Source of the DNA: Plantago major
Taxonomy: Eukaryota > Streptophyta > Magnoliopsida > Lamiales > Plantaginaceae
Direction: 5' to 3'
Length of the DNA: 64,000 nt
Assembly: GCA_026545765.1 (NCBI GenBank)
Contig: CM048840.1
Coordinates: forward strand, 43,420,959 to 43,484,958
Shown: positions 27,441 through 37,859 of the stretch, in pieces
Position numbering within the stretch: the stretch's first letter is position 1
Layout of the letters: each line of letters begins with the position of its first letter
The notes under the pieces: generated by a model
The model's input: only the letters and a program-made list of their open reading frames with translations
Told to the model about the DNA's origin: nothing
The model's database searches: none
Position numbers and translations under genes: made by a program

Positions 27441-28565
27441 ATGATCTCCTCCGCCTCATCCCACACCACCACCACATCCACCACCCACCGCATCTTCCTC
27501 CACCACCACAACCCCCACTCCGACCACCTCTCCTTCTCCCCCCAACCCTACCACCACAACCACCAACGCCTCCAGATCCGTGCAATCGACGCTTCACAGC
27601 CTTACGACAACGAAACTCACCTCGTCAATCGCCTAAACCACTCAACCAAGCTCAAAATCGCCATTATCAGCTTCGGCAACTTCGGTCAGTTCCTCGCCAA
27701 AACCTTCGTCCGTCAAGGTCACACCGTTTTCGCCTACTCCCGATCTGATTACCACTCTATCGCTCGTTCCTTAGGCGTCTCCTTCTTCACAGATCCTAAC
27801 GATCTATGTGAACAGCATCCTGACGTCATCCTCATTTGTTCATCTATCATATCTATGGAATCGGTTCTCAGATCCATTCCGATCCAACGCCTCAAACGAA
27901 ACACTCTCTTTGTAGATGTGCTTTCAGTCAAAGAGTTTCCGAAGAATATATTCCTTCAGTCTCTACCTAGCCACTTTGACATTTTATGTACTCATCCTAT
28001 GTTTGGACCTGAGAGTGGTAAACATAGCTGGCGAGACTTGCCTTTCGTCTTTGATAAGGTTAGGATTGGGAGTGAGAGATCCAGGATAGCGAGGGTTGAG
28101 AATTTTTTGGATATTTTTAAGAAGGAAGGGTGTAGGATGGAGGAAATGACGTGTGCCGAGCACGATAAGTATGCTGCTGGATCGCAATTTATTACTCATA
28201 CAATGGGGAGGATTTTGGAGAAGTTGCAATTGGAGAGTACTCCGATTAATACGAAAGGGTATGAGACTGTGTTGGATTTGGTGGCGAATACGTCTAGTGA
28301 TAGTTTTGATCTTTATTATGGACTGTTTATGTATAATGAGAATGCGATGGAGCAGCTGGAGAGGTTGGATTTGGCATTTGAGGCCTTGAAGAAGGAGTTG
28401 TTTGGCCATTTGCACGATAAGCTGAGGAAGCAGTTGTTTGGCAAGTCTGAGGAAGGGACTGGGAGGAGGCTTGTGCTCAACAAGCTCCCCAAGAATGGGT
28501 CTCCTCCTCAATTATTGCCGCCTGGTGCACCGCAATCTGATGCTATGGGGCATGTGCAACAATAG
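27441..28565 (+). CDS. TyrAA: Arogenate dehydrogenase, plastidial (TyrA family)
   Basis: Converts L-arogenate to L-tyrosine with NADP+ in the plastid stroma, the last step of plant tyrosine synthesis. Single exon, 374 aa. Residues 1 to about 65 are Ser/Thr/His/Pro-rich and fit a transit peptide. The Rossmann segment starts at KIAIISFGNFGQF (72-84), followed by YSRSDY, LCEQHPDVILICSSI, TLFVDVLSVKEFPK, the active-site loop THPMFGPESGKHSW, EHDKYAAGSQFITHTMGR and NTSSDSFDLYYGLFMYN near the C-terminal third. The match to plant arogenate dehydrogenases is strong and unbroken. Oddity: the nucleotide-binding loop reads S-F-G-N-F-G where the family has G-F-G-N-F-G (Ser77, codon AGC at 27669-27671). 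The 5' half is C-rich, the 3' half AT-richer. MITE sequence ends about 80 bp upstream, so the core promoter may lie in or beside it. Confidence 0.95.
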   Translation: MISSASSHTTTTSTTHRIFLHHHNPHSDHLSFSPQPYHHNHQRLQIRAIDASQPYDNETHLVNRLNHSTKLKIAIISFGNFGQFLAKTFVRQGHTVFAYSRSDYHSIARSLGVSFFTDPNDLCEQHPDVILICSSIISMESVLRSIPIQRLKRNTLFVDVLSVKEFPKNIFLQSLPSHFDILCTHPMFGPESGKHSWRDLPFVFDKVRIGSERSRIARVENFLDIFKKEGCRMEEMTCAEHDKYAAGSQFITHTMGRILEKLQLESTPINTKGYETVLDLVANTSSDSFDLYYGLFMYNENAMEQLERLDLAFEALKKELFGHLHDKLRKQLFGKSEEGTGRRLVLNKLPKNGSPPQLLPPGAPQSDAMGHVQQ

Positions 28566-29352
28566 TATGAGTTAGTTTCACATTTGGTGTCTACGGTATG
28601 ATGCATTCTCATCGACTTCTGGAGAATTAATATAAATGAATAGATTTCAGACTTTCTATATCGGAGAATTAATATAAATGTATAGGTCTCTACAGATTCG
28701 AGCCTTTAGATGAGATGAAATTCGATAATTATTCTTGATACTGTGTTTTGGCTTCATTGGCTGTGATAATGAGATTATATGATGAATTGTAAGAATCGGA
28801 CTTTTATGAAAATGATACCTATGTCTTTTTATGTCCGTGAGATAGAATATAGATGCCAAAAAGTTTCTTTTTTATAATTTTGTTGTTTACTAGCTATGAG
28901 TTTGTTTGGATATGGCTGCAAAGTTAGAGTGTGATACAAAATCTAGAACTTGGTTTTATTTTTATCTGTTATTTTTGTGTAGGTTAATGTATTGGTGAAC
29001 TGATGGAGTCATTTGTTGTTCAATTGTGAGGATAAGATGTTTTATATGCTTCAAAGATATTGCTTTTTGTATCAAATTGGATTTTTTCCAACGAGACTGG
29101 TGCATCTCAATCTTTGGAGATTTGGAGTTACATTCATGTGCTGAAATGTCTAAAAGAGGATTTGATTAAAACATAGCGAAGTTTTGCAGGGGTGCCTCTA
29201 TTGTAAGGTATGGAAAAACAAAGCGAAGTTTTGATTACAGTTATAAGCATGTTATTTAACAAATTAATACTGTTGTTATTTTGATTGGGAATTGAACTAG
29301 GCTTTATAGTTTGCAGGTCTTGTAAAGAACAAATTATAATGGTCCACGGCTG
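28566..29352. other. Arogenate dehydrogenase 3' flank
   Basis: Probably 3' UTR near the start. A short direct repeat GGAGAATTAATATAAATG occurs at 28621 and 28665. No other feature is recognised. Confidence 0.4.
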
Positions 29353-29634
29353 TGATTGGAAAAGGGGACAGCAAGAAGCTGATCAGAGTATCTTTTAAGG
29401 ATATTGCCATGTCTGCCGTGTTAGAAGTGCAGGAGAAAATGCTGCTTGAGCGGTTTGCGAATGAATACAAGAGATTTGGTTGCACACTTGAATTTGAGAC
29501 TAACAAATCACAAGAGGGGTGACAGTTTTGTCTGAGGATTTGGTGGAATTGGGGGTATGCTTCGTTATCAGCTTGAAATATAATTATTTGACGAGGTGTC
29601 TGATGAAGGGGAACTATATGAGAACTCTAATTAG
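29353..29634 (+). pseudogene. Fragment of eukaryotic release factor eRF1 (C-terminal)
   Basis: eRF1 recognises stop codons on the ribosome. Here only the C-terminal part remains: QQEADQSIF, then LEVQEKMLLERFANEYKRFGCTLEF.TNKSQEG, then GMLRYQLEI and FDEVSDEGELYENSN before TAG. These match the end of plant eRF1 (GGMLRYQLD..FDELSDDGEVYEDSD). It is broken by a stop after DQSIF, a frame change before LEVQ, TGA in place of the Ser codon after QEG, a one-base insertion in the FGGIGG segment and a TAA after QLEI. N-terminal domains are absent, so it is a 5'-truncated dead copy. Confidence 0.85.
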
Positions 29635-30409
29635 AGTGTTTATCACTTCAAAATTGTGGAAAGAATAGAGGGATGCTTATGGGTCTTTTTTTGAGTGATT
29701 TTGCTTGGTTGTACTTGCACAGACTGGTGATGATGCTTCTTTTTTGTTTCAGTAGATTTTTTGTTGCCTTATGCTAATCATTTTACTGAACCTCAAACCT
29801 TATCCGGTTTGTCTGAATTCCTAGGCCTTAATGTTATTCTAGGACGAAAAAAGAAAAAAAAAAGGGGAAGGAGAGAGAAACAAGAAGAAAAGTGAAGAAT
29901 GGAGATGGAAGAAGCTCAAATGAATTGATTGTAATCTTTGGAAAATGGATACTATTGTATATAAGGATAAACTTCAATTACATGAAGTTCTAGGTGTACA
30001 TTTGCGGTTAGTTTCAGTCCAGGTTATGTACTTTATGCCCAACACACTGACCTTGAATTTATTAATTATTGCGTATCATTGTAGTTTGATAATCCTATCA
30101 TCTCCTTTTGATCTCATCAAGATGTTAAGTTCACCTATTGAGTTTGACATGTTAAATTTACGGAATGAGTTTGAAATGTTTCTGTTTTTAAACGTTTTAA
30201 TGGTCCATAGTTGTGATAGAAAAAGGAGGAGATGTCCGAGGATACAAAAATAATATTGACGAAGTTTTGAATTCATAAACATTCTTAATAATGATTCACG
30301 TGCGTATCGTGTGATGCAATTTTAATTTTTTTAATAATTCAAAACATTCCGAAATTAAAATTTTAAAGTTAGAGGGATTCGACTTTTTTTTTTTCATCTG
30401 AAAAATTAT
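29635..30409. other. Gap with a short echo of the eRF1 fragment region
   Basis: The piece AATGGTCCATAGTTGTGATA with a following purine-rich stretch (30199-30235) resembles 29339-29372. No gene is supported. Confidence 0.35.
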
Positions 30410-30662
30410 TAATTTCAGTTCAGATTTGTTTAGTTGAACTACAAATAAGTTCAGTCCAGATCAAATTCTGTTCAGACGAATAAAACATAGTTGTTCAGAC
30501 AAATAGAACATCGCGCTTTATTCGTGTCTCTGGAGGGATGGGTCCACCGCAATGGTGTTTTTAGAGAAGAAAAGAATTTTTAAAGAAGAAAAGAAGTATC
30601 TAAGGCTTTATTCTTTTCGCCTGAACAGAACTGAACTGAACTGAATTGGAAGTAGTATGAAA
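30410..30662. repeat. TTCAGTTCAG-rich repeat, copy 2 (left part)
   Basis: Dense in TTCAG/CTGAA motifs (ATTTCAGTTCAGATTTG, AACTGAACTGAACTGAATTG). It resumes after the LINE and MITE at 37570-37617 (GAACAGAACAAAATCGAACTG). The LINE thus landed in this repeat, which is related to 3424-3565. Confidence 0.5.
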
Positions 30663-30744
30663 AACAATTAAGTAGAACTTCTTTTTTTTTTTTTTGATAA
30701 AAGGAACAAATCTCATTCAAAAGCCCGAATCAGCAGGGCCAAAA

Positions 30745-33700
30745 TCAAGAGTACAAAATGTCAGGTGGACTAGAACCACCTCCAGAAACATCAATATCAA
30801 AATTTCTAGCAAAATGATGGGCTAATATATTACCAAGCCTAGGAACAAAAAGAAAACGCACACTATCAAACCAAGAAACCAAGCTGCGAATCTCGTCAAT
30901 GAAGACCCCCGAAGCTGAAAGACACGGCTCTTGTGACTGTAGAAATTATAGTTAAATAGTCACCTTCTACTTCAATGCGTCGAAACTGATGCTGTTGAAC
31001 TAATTTGATAGCCAGTAAAGCTGCCATGGCTTCTCCAACTTCTGGATTCTAAATGTGGTGCACTCGTTTCCTGCTCCAAGCGACAATGCTTCCATCTTTA
31101 TTACGGGCTACGACTCCTAGACCTGCGGAAGGAGGATTGACTGAAATAGAAGCGTCAAAGTTGATTTTTATGACTCCATCTCCAGGGTGTTGCCAGTGAA
31201 CTTCACTTTCTGGTGGGCGAGGATGATAGAAGTGGATCTGTGCATCCTTGAATATCTTAACGTAATTCGAAGCAAACTGTACGCCGACTGCTGGATCTTG
31301 CCTTGTCCCTTCATGGATAATAGTATTCCTATTCCACCAGATACACCAACACGTACAAAGGAACAATTCGAACTCAGCTGTGGTCGCACAATGCTTAACA
31401 GCCATGAACCAGTCCCAAAGGTCTTCAGAATCTGAACACAAAACACTATTAGGAATTGGTGAAATAGCCCAAGTAATACGCGCAAAATGACACTCCCGAA
31501 AAGTATGTAGCACTGTTTCATCATTACACCCACACACATGACAAACACAATCAGAAACAATATGACGTTGACACAATCTATCTAAAACAGGTAGGGCTTG
31601 TTTTAGAAGTCTCCAAGCGAAAATTTTAATTTTCGAAGGAAGCTTAGTCTTCCAAATGAAATTCCAATCACCCACATCCCTGTTACTAGTGCCGCCAGAA
31701 CTGAACAACAACTTCCTTTTTTTCACTTCTCGAGCCATATAATAGGCACTGCGGACCGAGTAAAAGCCATGGGGTGTATAATGCCAAACCCGGATATCTT
31801 GACCCCCATGTGGATTAATTGGAATTTGCTTAATAATTCTGGCATCATCCTCCCAAAACAACCAGTCAATAATTTCCGAATCCCAACTATTGGTCGAAGA
31901 ATCCATGAGAGAACTAACAGAAAGAGGTCCAATTTCAGCTAAATCAGGAGTAATTGGTTCCAGCCTAAAATCTCTTGGAAGCCAATTATCGGACCAAACA
32001 TTAATATTATCTCCATTACCCACCCTCCATCTAATGCCATTCTTTACGACATCCAAAGCTCCGCAAATACTCTTCCAAGTAAAGGAAGAATTAGATTTAG
32101 GAGACGCATCGAGCACATCACAATCCGAAAAATACTTGGCTTTAAAGACTCGGCTAAGCAAGGACTCCGGAAAGAAAATAATTCGCAAAAGCTGCTTACC
32201 TAACATAGCGAGATTAAAGGAACGCAAATCCCTAAATCCCAAACCTCCATCCCTCTTACTCTCACACAAAGAGTCCCAACTCACCCAATGAATCTTATCT
32301 ACCTTCGCATCACCCCACCAAAACTTGGAAATTAAAGACTCAATCTCTCAAAGGAGATAATCGGGTAATTTAAAGCAACTCATAACGTAGGTAGGTATGG
32401 ATTGAAGAACAACTTTGATAAGAACCTCCTTCCCCCCCCTAGATAAACTCCTCTCACCAAACCCCTGAGTCTTACGCCAAATTCGTTTTCTCAACCAACT
32501 AAACACCTCGCGCTTAGAGCGACCCATCTCCGTCAGCAATCCTAGATACTTCTCATGCTTATCTACCACTCTCACAGGAAGACAACTCCTCACCTCCTCT
32601 ACCCTCTCCCTAGAAGTATTACGACTAAACACCACAGTAGACTTTCCAAATTAATTTATTGGCCAGAAGCCAAGCTATAACGGACCAGAATCCTACTAAT
32701 CTCACACGCCGCAGAAGAGGTAGCATGACAAAACAGCAAAGTGTCATCCGCGAAGAGCAAATGAGAGATCCTTGGCGCATTAGGAGATATAGAAACCCCC
32801 CGTAACACCTCTCTCTCATCAGCATCATGTATAAGGGCAGAGAAAGCCTCAACACAGAATAAAAATAAGTACGGTGACAGGGGATCCCCCTCTCCGGCTG
32901 GAAAGGGTCTAAAATCTCACCATTAATAGAAACAACATAAGACACAGAACGCACACACAACATAATGAGCTGAGTAAAATGATGATCAAAGCCCAGTTTA
33001 GATAAAACACGCTCAAGAAAAGGCCACTCCACTATGTCATAAGCTTTACTCATGTCTAATTTTAAAGCCATATAGCAGTCTTTACCCTTTTTCTTTTGTT
33101 TCAAAAAATGATTTAACTCATAGGCTACTAAAACGTTATCAGTAATAAGACCGTTAGGTACAAAGGCAGACTGAGTTTCAGAAATAATTTTACTCATATG
33201 GGGCTTGAGTCTATTTGTAATAGCTTTAGAGGCTATCTTAAACATCACATTACTGAGGCTAATAGGACGAAAATGAGAAATCAGCTCTGGTATTTGACAC
33301 TTTGGGAGTAGAACAATATGGGTAAAATTAAGCTGATGGTCTAAGATATGCTCATTCAGTAAAGACAAAACACAGTTAATAACATTATCACCAACTATGT
33401 GCCAGAATTTTTGGTAAAACAGAGCAGGCATTCCATCTGGTCCAGGGGATTTAAGGGGGTACATATAAAAAAGTGATAGTTTTACCTCGTCTGGAGTGAA
33501 TACTCGGCAAAGATCCAAGTTGATAGCTGCATCCACTCTAGCCTCCATAGTGTTTACAACATTCTCGATCTCCTCCACATAAGGCTGCCTTGACCGGAAA
33601 ATGCCAGAGAAGTAGTCATTCACTATCTGAGTCATGCCCACTCTATTCACACACCAATTTCCCACAGAATCTCGCAATCCCTTCACAAAATTCTGTTTCT

Positions 33701-34792
33701 GCCTGCGATTAGCTCTTGAGTGAAAAAAACGGGTATTACGATCCCCCTCCACCAACCACTGGGCTTTCGATCTTTGCTTCCACATTAACTCCTCCTTATC
33801 TCGCTCCATTTCAATTTGCAGTCGAAGATTCTGCTCCCTCGCTTTTTTGTCTGTTGTATACGGCGTACCTTGAAGCTCATCAATACTCTTCTGGATCTGG
33901 GCGATATTCTTGTGGATATAGCCAAATGTTGTTTTATTCCAGTTCACCAAACCAATTCTGCAGTTAGATACATTTTCCAACAAACTCAAGTCATTGTCCC
34001 AGTTCTGTTGAATCACGCTTTCACAATCTGAGGCCTTAATCCACATGGCCTAAAAAAGAAACTGTTTTTTGGGCCTATGACTTTGGCTGCGTGGCCCGTC
34101 AAGTAGGAGTAACAGGGGAAGATGGTCAAAGTTACGGGTTGAAAGGTGTTGGACCTGGGCTGCTGGATACAAAGCGTGCCAACCCGAGTTTACTACTACC
34201 CGATCCAGTCTCTCTTCAATAGTGCTAGGGAATTCGTGATTATTGCACCAAGTATAATCGTAACCCGTGTATCCAATATCTATCAGCCCCGCATCAGAAA
34301 GTGCCTCACGAAAATCCCGCATCCTCCACTCCGGCATAATACCCCCTCCCCGCTTTTCATGACTTAAAAGGACCTCGTTAAAATCGCCCATACAAACCCA
34401 ATCTCTGTAGGATACTTCCACCAAACGTTTGAGAAGATTCCAAGTACGTTTTCTTTTGCTAGTATCTGGTTCCCCGTAAAAGCCCGTGAATCTCCACATA
34501 TCCGTTTGATTATTCAACTGAACCGTAGCATCAATGTGATTTTTAGAATAGCTCTGGATGCAAACATTAGTACCCTTATCCCATAATAAAGCCAAACCAC
34601 CAGAACAACCAATAGACGCAAACACAAACCAAAATAATTAAATTGCTGCTTCAACTTGTCAATCCCATGATCTCCTAATCGGGTTTCCATAAGAAAGACA
34701 AGGTTGGGGCGAAAACGACGAATATAATCGTCAAGAGCACGAACTGTCCAAGGGCCCCCCAAACCCTGACAGTTCCAAGAGAAGAGACTCAT
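30745..34792 (-). pseudogene. LINE ORF2 (endonuclease, reverse transcriptase, RNase H)
   Basis: Starts MSLFSWNCQGLGGPW at 34792, overlapping the ORF1 stop. Order: AP-like endonuclease (METRLGD, GDFNEVL, then a D-H-L-P-L site near 34100), reverse transcriptase (KSPGPDGMPALFYQ, FRPISLSNV.FKIASK, KLDMSKAYD, FADDTLLF at about 32740-32760), zf-RVT (CHVCGCNDETVLH.F.EC) and a C-terminal RNase H (INFDASISVNPPSAGLGVVARN then EVEGDYL). Breaks seen: a frameshift after about residue 55, a TAG just before AMWIKASD (34052-34050), a one-base change in phase after PERGIP, an in-frame TAA near 32652, a stop after PDYLL and a shift in RNase H. All catalytic blocks are still recognisable. Confidence 0.9.
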
Positions 34793-36378
34793 TGGTGTAG
34801 GCGGGGTTGCATCGCAACTCCCGCCTCTGGTCTAGTAGATGATTGGTCATTTTTGGTGATTCGGAGCTTCTTCCTATCGCGAATAGAGATTAAGCAGTCC
34901 TGAGTTTTACGAACATTCACACGGTTCTTAGGTGTGAAGGATCTCACTACATTACCTGATCCTATGGGCCTACCACGTTTCCTGGGTTGGTCAGACTGGG
35001 GTTGGGCTTGAGTAGTGTTAGGAAGTGCTTGAAACTGGATGATGTCAGTGGGGGCAGCTGATCTCTGGGTTAAAGCTAAGTTATCAGGCTGGGTTAATTG
35101 GATCGGAAATTGGGAAGGAAATGGGCCAGGCTGAATTGGGCGAGAGAAGTGAGGGAAAGATGGCATAGAAAAGGTTGTTGGATCAGAAGAGAAGTTTGGG
35201 CCAATATGGAGGTTTGGGAGCATGACAATTGGTTGTGGGTCCATCATAACAGAGTCAACGCACGTGACTTGGTTTGAAACAAGAGTGGATTCAAAAGGGA
35301 TGATTTCTCGGGATTGGGGAGGGTTGTTTAGGAGAAGATTCGGGGTAGTTATAGCAGAATCTATCTCAACATCACTCTTCCCAGAATTCCGCTGTGAAGA
35401 TCCCATAATTGGCGAGTTTCTGCTGTTTGCCAACAAATTCCCTGAAATATAGCTCAAGATTGAATGCTTACCCTTATTTGAAATAGCCACTGGTACATTA
35501 CCCAAAATACCCTTTCCTTTTGCAGCAGCAGTACCGGTCGAGGGACTGGGAGTACTCGAATTCCGGCGAACAAAGATACGAGTTTTCTGATGAGAAGGTC
35601 CCCCAAAAAACTTCTTAGCTTGTGGATTAAAAATGGCCCTCAACCAGTCACCATAGCCTAGTTTTGATTCATCAATTTTGTCCGAATCGATACTCCAATC
35701 CAAGGACGCCACACAGTCTTTCACCAAATGTCCAATCAAACCACAAAAGTAACAAAAGTTCGGGAGACGTTCATAAGCAAGAGTAGCTTGAATGGCTCGA
35801 CCAAAAGGACCATCAATGTTAAGAACACGTAGGATTGGTTTTTTGATATTGATCGTAACCCGAGTACGCATCATCGATCCATAACCACCATCATCCTCCC
35901 CTGCATCATATTCCACAAAAGTCCTAATTGAATTACCAATGAACTCTGCCATTTTCTTCTGTATCAATGGTAAAGGAAGACCATTCACTTGCACGTAAAA
36001 GTCACAAACATCTAAGTTAACCTCAATTGGATCTTCACCCTCACCCACAGATCGTACAATGACCAGGTTCCGATCAAATTCCCATGGACCTCTTCTAAAA
36101 GTACGTTTCTTCTCAGCTTCATGTCCAAAGACAAACAGAAAACGGTCCTCTCACAGTCGCTATATCTTGACCCCCTTAGCCAGATTCCAACTGCTCACCA
36201 TAGTTCGCTCAAAGCTTTCCAAGTGAATCTGTTTCTTAGACAGTACCGTCCCAACCAAACACTTCTCAACATCAATCGTATTAGTCTGCCATAAATCTTC
36301 AGTGACTGTAAGTGACTATGCTTCGTCCTCAGTCAGAAGTACTTTACGACCTAACCCCTCAGCCAGATCCTGATCCAT
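34789..36378 (-). pseudogene. LINE ORF1 (DUF4283 plus CCHC zinc knuckle protein)
   Basis: Nucleic-acid-binding protein of plant L1 elements. From the ATG at 36378 the N-terminal part reads as a DUF4283-type domain (LVGTVLSKKQIHLESFERTM, W.LAKGVKI, F.FGHEAEKKRTF..GPWEFDRNLVIV). A zinc knuckle CYFCGLIGHLVKDC follows near 35750, then a Pro/Ser/Gln-rich tail with basic patches (RKRGRPIG). A TAG follows the DEA near residue 20 and another TAG interrupts the segment after GVKI, so the intact frame covers only 36048-34789. Its stop TGA overlaps the ORF2 start in ATGA. Confidence 0.85.
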
Positions 36379-36829
36379 GACAACCCACTGTGGCGGAGAG
36401 AAAATGTTGTAAAAACTATAGAGGAAGGCAGAGCTGCTTCCAATCTGGACCGCCTATATAACACTGCAGAAAAAGTATAACAAACACCAAACACCAGAGT
36501 GATAAAGAAAGGTTAAAAGTTTGGGATAAACACGTCAAAATATTAGATAAGTAAAGTAGCATAAGAGTTTGAAGAAAGTAAAACACTAAAAGGCAAAATC
36601 AAACACAAAATCCGCTTAGTGACAGAGTATCGTAAACCTTCCAAATAAAGAAAAGGTCAATCTCACACCTTTGTGGGGCTAAAGAAAAGAAAGCAAGGGG
36701 GTAGAAAGAATCTCTAACAAAAGAGAACCCAACTCCAGCCGGAGGATGCAAGCTCTCATGCGAGAGAAGAAGAAGAGATCCGGATCTGCATTTTTTGCCT
36801 CTTTTTCTTTAACCCAATTTCAACAATTA

Positions 36830-37557
36830 GGGCCTGATTGGTAGAGGAAGGTGCAATTTCGGGTCAACCATTAAATTATTGCACTTTGGTGAAAGTTGCA
36901 ATTCTGGAGATTTCGCTCGGCGGAAATGCACTCGATTGGTGGACGTATTTGCACTTGTTTAGTGCAAAAACGCTGTTTGCATAGTTTGATTGGTAGCATT
37001 TGTACTTGTGCTACAAATCCTCAGATCCAAAAACGGAAATCGCAGATCCAGAGGCGAAATCCTCAGATCCAAAAACGTCCCCAACGGATTCTTCGATCCA
37101 GCCACAAACCGAAGGATAGAAAGAAAGGAAATGAGGAGTAGATCACGAATATGTAAAGAAACGAAGCGTTGGAGTAGAAAATACCTGAAGAATAGTGGAT
37201 GGAGAAAGCTTGAGCTCAACAATGGTGGAAAGCTTGGAGAAGAAAATGGTTAAGGGTTGCTTATATATGGAGGCAAGAACAAGGGTAGGGTTTCGAGTGG
37301 CATTTCAGTGATTTCGTGATCCATGGGGTCGAATTGGACAATTCACAAGGTCAGATTTTCACACCTTGGGGTGCAATTCGAAATGCGGGCCGGGGTTATG
37401 TATTTCGAAACCACCATTTCAGCGCGTTTCGAAACACATCTCGGTCAGAATATCCGGGCAGTCAAACGCACAAACAGGGTGGAAAAAACGTACCAATCAA
37501 GTGCAATTACACGGTCAAACACATGTTGGGGTGCAAAATACCTCTACCAATCAGGCC
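36830..37557. mobile_element. PIF/Harbinger (Tourist)-like MITE, 728 bp
   Basis: Left end GGGCCTGATTGGTAGAGG is mirrored at the right end as CCTCTACCAATCAGGCC. The 3-bp flanks are TTA on both sides (36827-36829 and 37558-37560), as in Harbinger/Tourist elements. No transposase. It lies inside one copy of the LINE target duplication, so it arrived after the LINE. Confidence 0.9.
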
Positions 37558-37790
37558 TTAAGTAGAACTGAACAGAACAAAATCGAACTGAAATTAATTA
37601 GTTCCGTATGAAAATAGCATAGAGCTTAAATGTGATAATTAAACAGTGGCAAAGGTATATTCGAAATCCATGGAAGGCAAGCTACTGATCTCCAACATCC
37701 GTGGCATTTCCACACCCTTGATTTAGATTTCGTGCGTGTTCTTCTTTCTGCAATTCTAATCGGACACTTTTTCACTCGTAGTATCTTCAA

Positions 37791-37800
37791 ATTATATAAC
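37791..37800 (+). promoter_or_regulatory. Possible TATA element of the PHT4 gene
   Basis: ATTATATAAC lies about 60 bp before the PHT4 start, with a short pyrimidine-rich stretch after it. Position only; no other core element is clear. Confidence 0.35.
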
Positions 37801-37859
37801 TCCAATTTTCCATTTCTCCAGCTTTCAAGAATTAGGAACACAATTAAACAATAGTTGGG

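Larger units (their letters stand above)
30663..36829 (-). mobile_element. L1-type LINE, near full length (about 6.1 kb), with 17-bp target duplication
   Basis: Body 30680-36821 on the minus strand with a poly-A tail (T-run at 30682-30695 on the plus strand). The target duplication AACAATTAAGTAGAACT lies at 30663-30679. Its other copy starts at 36822-36829 and is completed at 37561-37569, because a Harbinger-like MITE split it. About 440 bp of 5' leader precede ORF1 (36378-34789). ORF2 runs 34792-30745. A few stops and frameshifts interrupt both ORFs. The preserved ends and duplication indicate a fairly young insertion. Confidence 0.93.

Noticed and set aside
27407-28511. Alternative-frame and antisense ORFs over arogenate dehydrogenase
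   Set aside because: Shadows of the real gene; no family resemblance and no separate signals.
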